Origin: Bacteroidales bacterium
GTDB lineage: Bacteria > Bacteroidota > Bacteroidia > Bacteroidales > NBLH01
Length of the DNA stretch: 16,658 nt
NCBI GenBank assembly: GCA_029933755.1
Contig: JAOZNO010000011.1
Coordinates: 1 to 16,658, forward strand
Direction of reading: 5' to 3'
The notes below the pieces were generated by a model. It was not told the DNA's origin, searched no databases, and saw nothing but the letters and a program-made list of their open reading frames with translations. A program made the translations under genes and the position numbers. Below, one piece after another: positions 15,301-16,658 of this stretch (position 1 is the stretch's first letter; every line of letters starts with the position of its first letter).

Positions 15301-15332
15301 CAAAGTTAATGATTTGTCAGCTAAAAATCAAC
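15301..15332 (-). promoter_or_regulatory. Internal promoter for the TA-like cassette (and tldE)
   Basis: On the minus strand GTTG (15329-15332) is followed after 20 nt by TAACTTTG (15301-15308), a full TAnnTTTG match. The predicted start is near 15295, only about 10 nt before the ATG at 15285. It would let the cassette, and tldE behind it, be expressed independently of tldD. Confidence 0.5.
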
Positions 15333-15348
15333 ACAAAAAGTATCTTTA

Positions 15349-16658
15349 TCAAACACCCCCAACATTTATTTTTGAAACCTTTACCGTAGGTAAGCCCATT
15401 GAGACAGGCACTCCTTGTCCATCTTTTCCGCATGTCCAACCACCTTCAGTCATTTTAAAATCATCGGCTACCATGGTAATATTTTTTAAAACCTCAGGGC
15501 CATTACCAATAATATTAATATCCTTAATTGGCTTTGTAATTTTGCCATTTTCAATTAAAAAACCAGATTTTACATAAAAAGTAAAATCGCCACCACCAAT
15601 CATTACCTGACCATTCGTAAAAGTTTCAGCAATAATTCCTTTTTTTACACTTCTTATTATCTCTTCTCTTTTATGAGGACCCGGCAGCATATAAGTATTT
15701 CTCATACGGGGTAAAGGAACGTGACGGAAAGATTCCCGCCTGCCACTTCCTGTTGGTTTCACTCCATAATGCTTTGCACTCAGGCGATCATGCAAATAAC
15801 TTTTCATGATACCATTTTCAATAAGGTAGGTTTTTTCTGTATCGTTACCTTCATCATCAATATTAATTGAACCTCGCACATTGGGGTTTGTACCATCATC
15901 AACAATAGTCACAAAACTTTCAGCTACTGATTTGCCTATTTTATCAGAAAAAATAGATATTTCCTTGCGATTAAAATCAGCTTCAATGCCATGGCCAATC
16001 GCCTCATGCAGTAGTATTCCTGAACTTCCTGCTGACAAAACAACTTCCATCTCACCGGGTTCCGGTTTTCCTGCTTCAAAAAGTGCTACAGTACTTTCTA
16101 CAGCCTCTTTTGCCAATCTATCAATATTTTCAGGAGTAAAAAACTCAATACCATTTCTACCCGACAGATTAAAACTATTTTGCTCCCTTTCTCCATTTTG
16201 CTCTGCAATGCAAGAAACCGAAATTTGTCCCATTGGTTGATAATCGTAAGTAATTCGTCCTTCAGAATTTGCAAACAAAATATAACTTGTTGAGTTGGTA
16301 AAAGAAATACTGGCTTTAATAACCCTTTTATCTAAGGCAAAAACTTTTTCGTTAATTTGCTGTAAATAAGGTATTTTTTCATCAACACCCACATTTTCCC
16401 AAGCAGTTTTTATTGCGTAATAATTTGCAGGGAAATGCTCTTGAAAAGCTACCGGTTTAAATGTTTTATTGTGTTTTGCAATATTGGCAGCCGTTTGTGC
16501 TGCTTTTTTCATTGCCTCCGCACTAATTACCTCGGTAAATGAATAACCAGTTTGGTTACCATTTAGCACACGAATACCCACCCCCATGTCTACATTTGAG
16601 TATGCACGATTTACCTCTTTATCTTCCAAGCCAATATAATCAGAAATACTGTGTTGGA
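15349..16658 (-). CDS. tldD: TldD metalloprotease subunit, N-terminus beyond window edge
   Basis: The frame is open to base 16658. The TTG at 16629 is not a real start, because QHSISDYIG reads in frame before it, matching the usual TldD sequence upstream of LEDKEVNRAYSNVDMGVGIR. The metal-binding HEAIGH (HExxxH, DNA 15991-16008) sits in GSSGILLHEAIGHGIEADFN, and the C-terminal EGGWTCGKDGQGVP supplies the conserved cysteine ligand near the end. Other family stretches include SVAESFVTIVDDGTNPNVRG, GSGRRESFRHVPLPRMRNTY and FYVKSGFLIENGKITKPI. About 435 codons are visible, against about 480 for complete TldD, so only a few dozen residues are missing. It is the catalytic subunit working with TldE (13222-14541) on unfolded or small peptide substrates in the cytosol. 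Two cassette genes lie between it and tldE. Confidence 0.94.
   Translation of the reverse strand, partial: QHSISDYIGLEDKEVNRAYSNVDMGVGIRVLNGNQTGYSFTEVISAEAMKKAAQTAANIAKHNKTFKPVAFQEHFPANYYAIKTAWENVGVDEKIPYLQQINEKVFALDKRVIKASISFTNSTSYILFANSEGRITYDYQPMGQISVSCIAEQNGEREQNSFNLSGRNGIEFFTPENIDRLAKEAVESTVALFEAGKPEPGEMEVVLSAGSSGILLHEAIGHGIEADFNRKEISIFSDKIGKSVAESFVTIVDDGTNPNVRGSINIDDEGNDTEKTYLIENGIMKSYLHDRLSAKHYGVKPTGSGRRESFRHVPLPRMRNTYMLPGPHKREEIIRSVKKGIIAETFTNGQVMIGGGDFTFYVKSGFLIENGKITKPIKDINIIGNGPEVLKNITMVADDFKMTEGGWTCGKDGQGVPVSMGLPTVKVSKINVGGV

Noticed and set aside
15881..16240. 119-codon plus-strand ORF antisense to tldD
   Set aside because: It lies wholly opposite the HExxxH-coding part of tldD, and its Ser/Pro-rich composition is what the complement of that sequence gives.
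16629..16629. TTG at 16629 as the start of tldD
   Set aside because: The frame is open upstream to the window edge and encodes family-like residues, so the true start lies outside the window.

Overview
The window is AT-rich, and all of its protein-coding genes lie on the minus strand. It looks chromosomal and most likely comes from a member of the Bacteroidota. Several intergenic regions carry the Bacteroidota-type promoter (about TTTG, 18-20 nt, TAnnTTTG), Shine-Dalgarno sites are mostly weak, there is a PorT-like outer-membrane barrel protein, and the metabolic genes (SAM-regulated aspartokinase-metY-metX, yaaA, the large SNF2 helicase) fit that phylum. A low-GC marine or gut Bacteroidales/Marinilabiliales-type organism is plausible, but this is inference. 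I saw no insertion sequence, CRISPR array, rRNA or tRNA.

Layout from left to right (transcription runs right to left). At 1-1521 is the N-terminal 507 codons of an SNF2-family helicase, cut by the window edge just as the helicase core begins. At 1622-2389 is yaaA (peroxide stress). At 2603-2821 is a 72-residue XRE-type regulator with its own promoter and a strong terminator. At 3043-3852 is a secreted FGE/SUMF1-fold protein without the catalytic cysteines. A 386-bp AT-rich gap follows. At 4266-7702 is a small surface-glycan cluster: a GT4 glycosyltransferase, a Wzx-like flippase translationally coupled to it, and then a class I methyltransferase.

At 7841-11739 is a methionine-branch operon transcribed aspartokinase -> metY -> metX. 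Upstream of it is a clear SAM-I (S-box) riboswitch (about 11987-12094) with a consensus promoter (12181-12212), so SAM very probably represses the whole operon. Two further structured elements are unexplained: a long hairpin between riboswitch and start codon (11834-11897), and a 17-bp interrupted inverted repeat between aspartokinase and metY (10237-10312).

At 12445-13104 is a small outer-membrane beta-barrel protein. At 13222-16658 are the two subunits of the TldD/TldE metalloprotease, tldD (N-terminus outside the window) and pmbA/tldE. They are not adjacent: a two-gene cassette lies between them, a putative antitoxin overlapping a TumE/DUF6516-like putative toxin, apparently with its own promoter. 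In E. coli TldD/TldE is implicated in degradation of the CcdA antitoxin, so a toxin-antitoxin-like pair inside the protease operon is the most interesting arrangement here.
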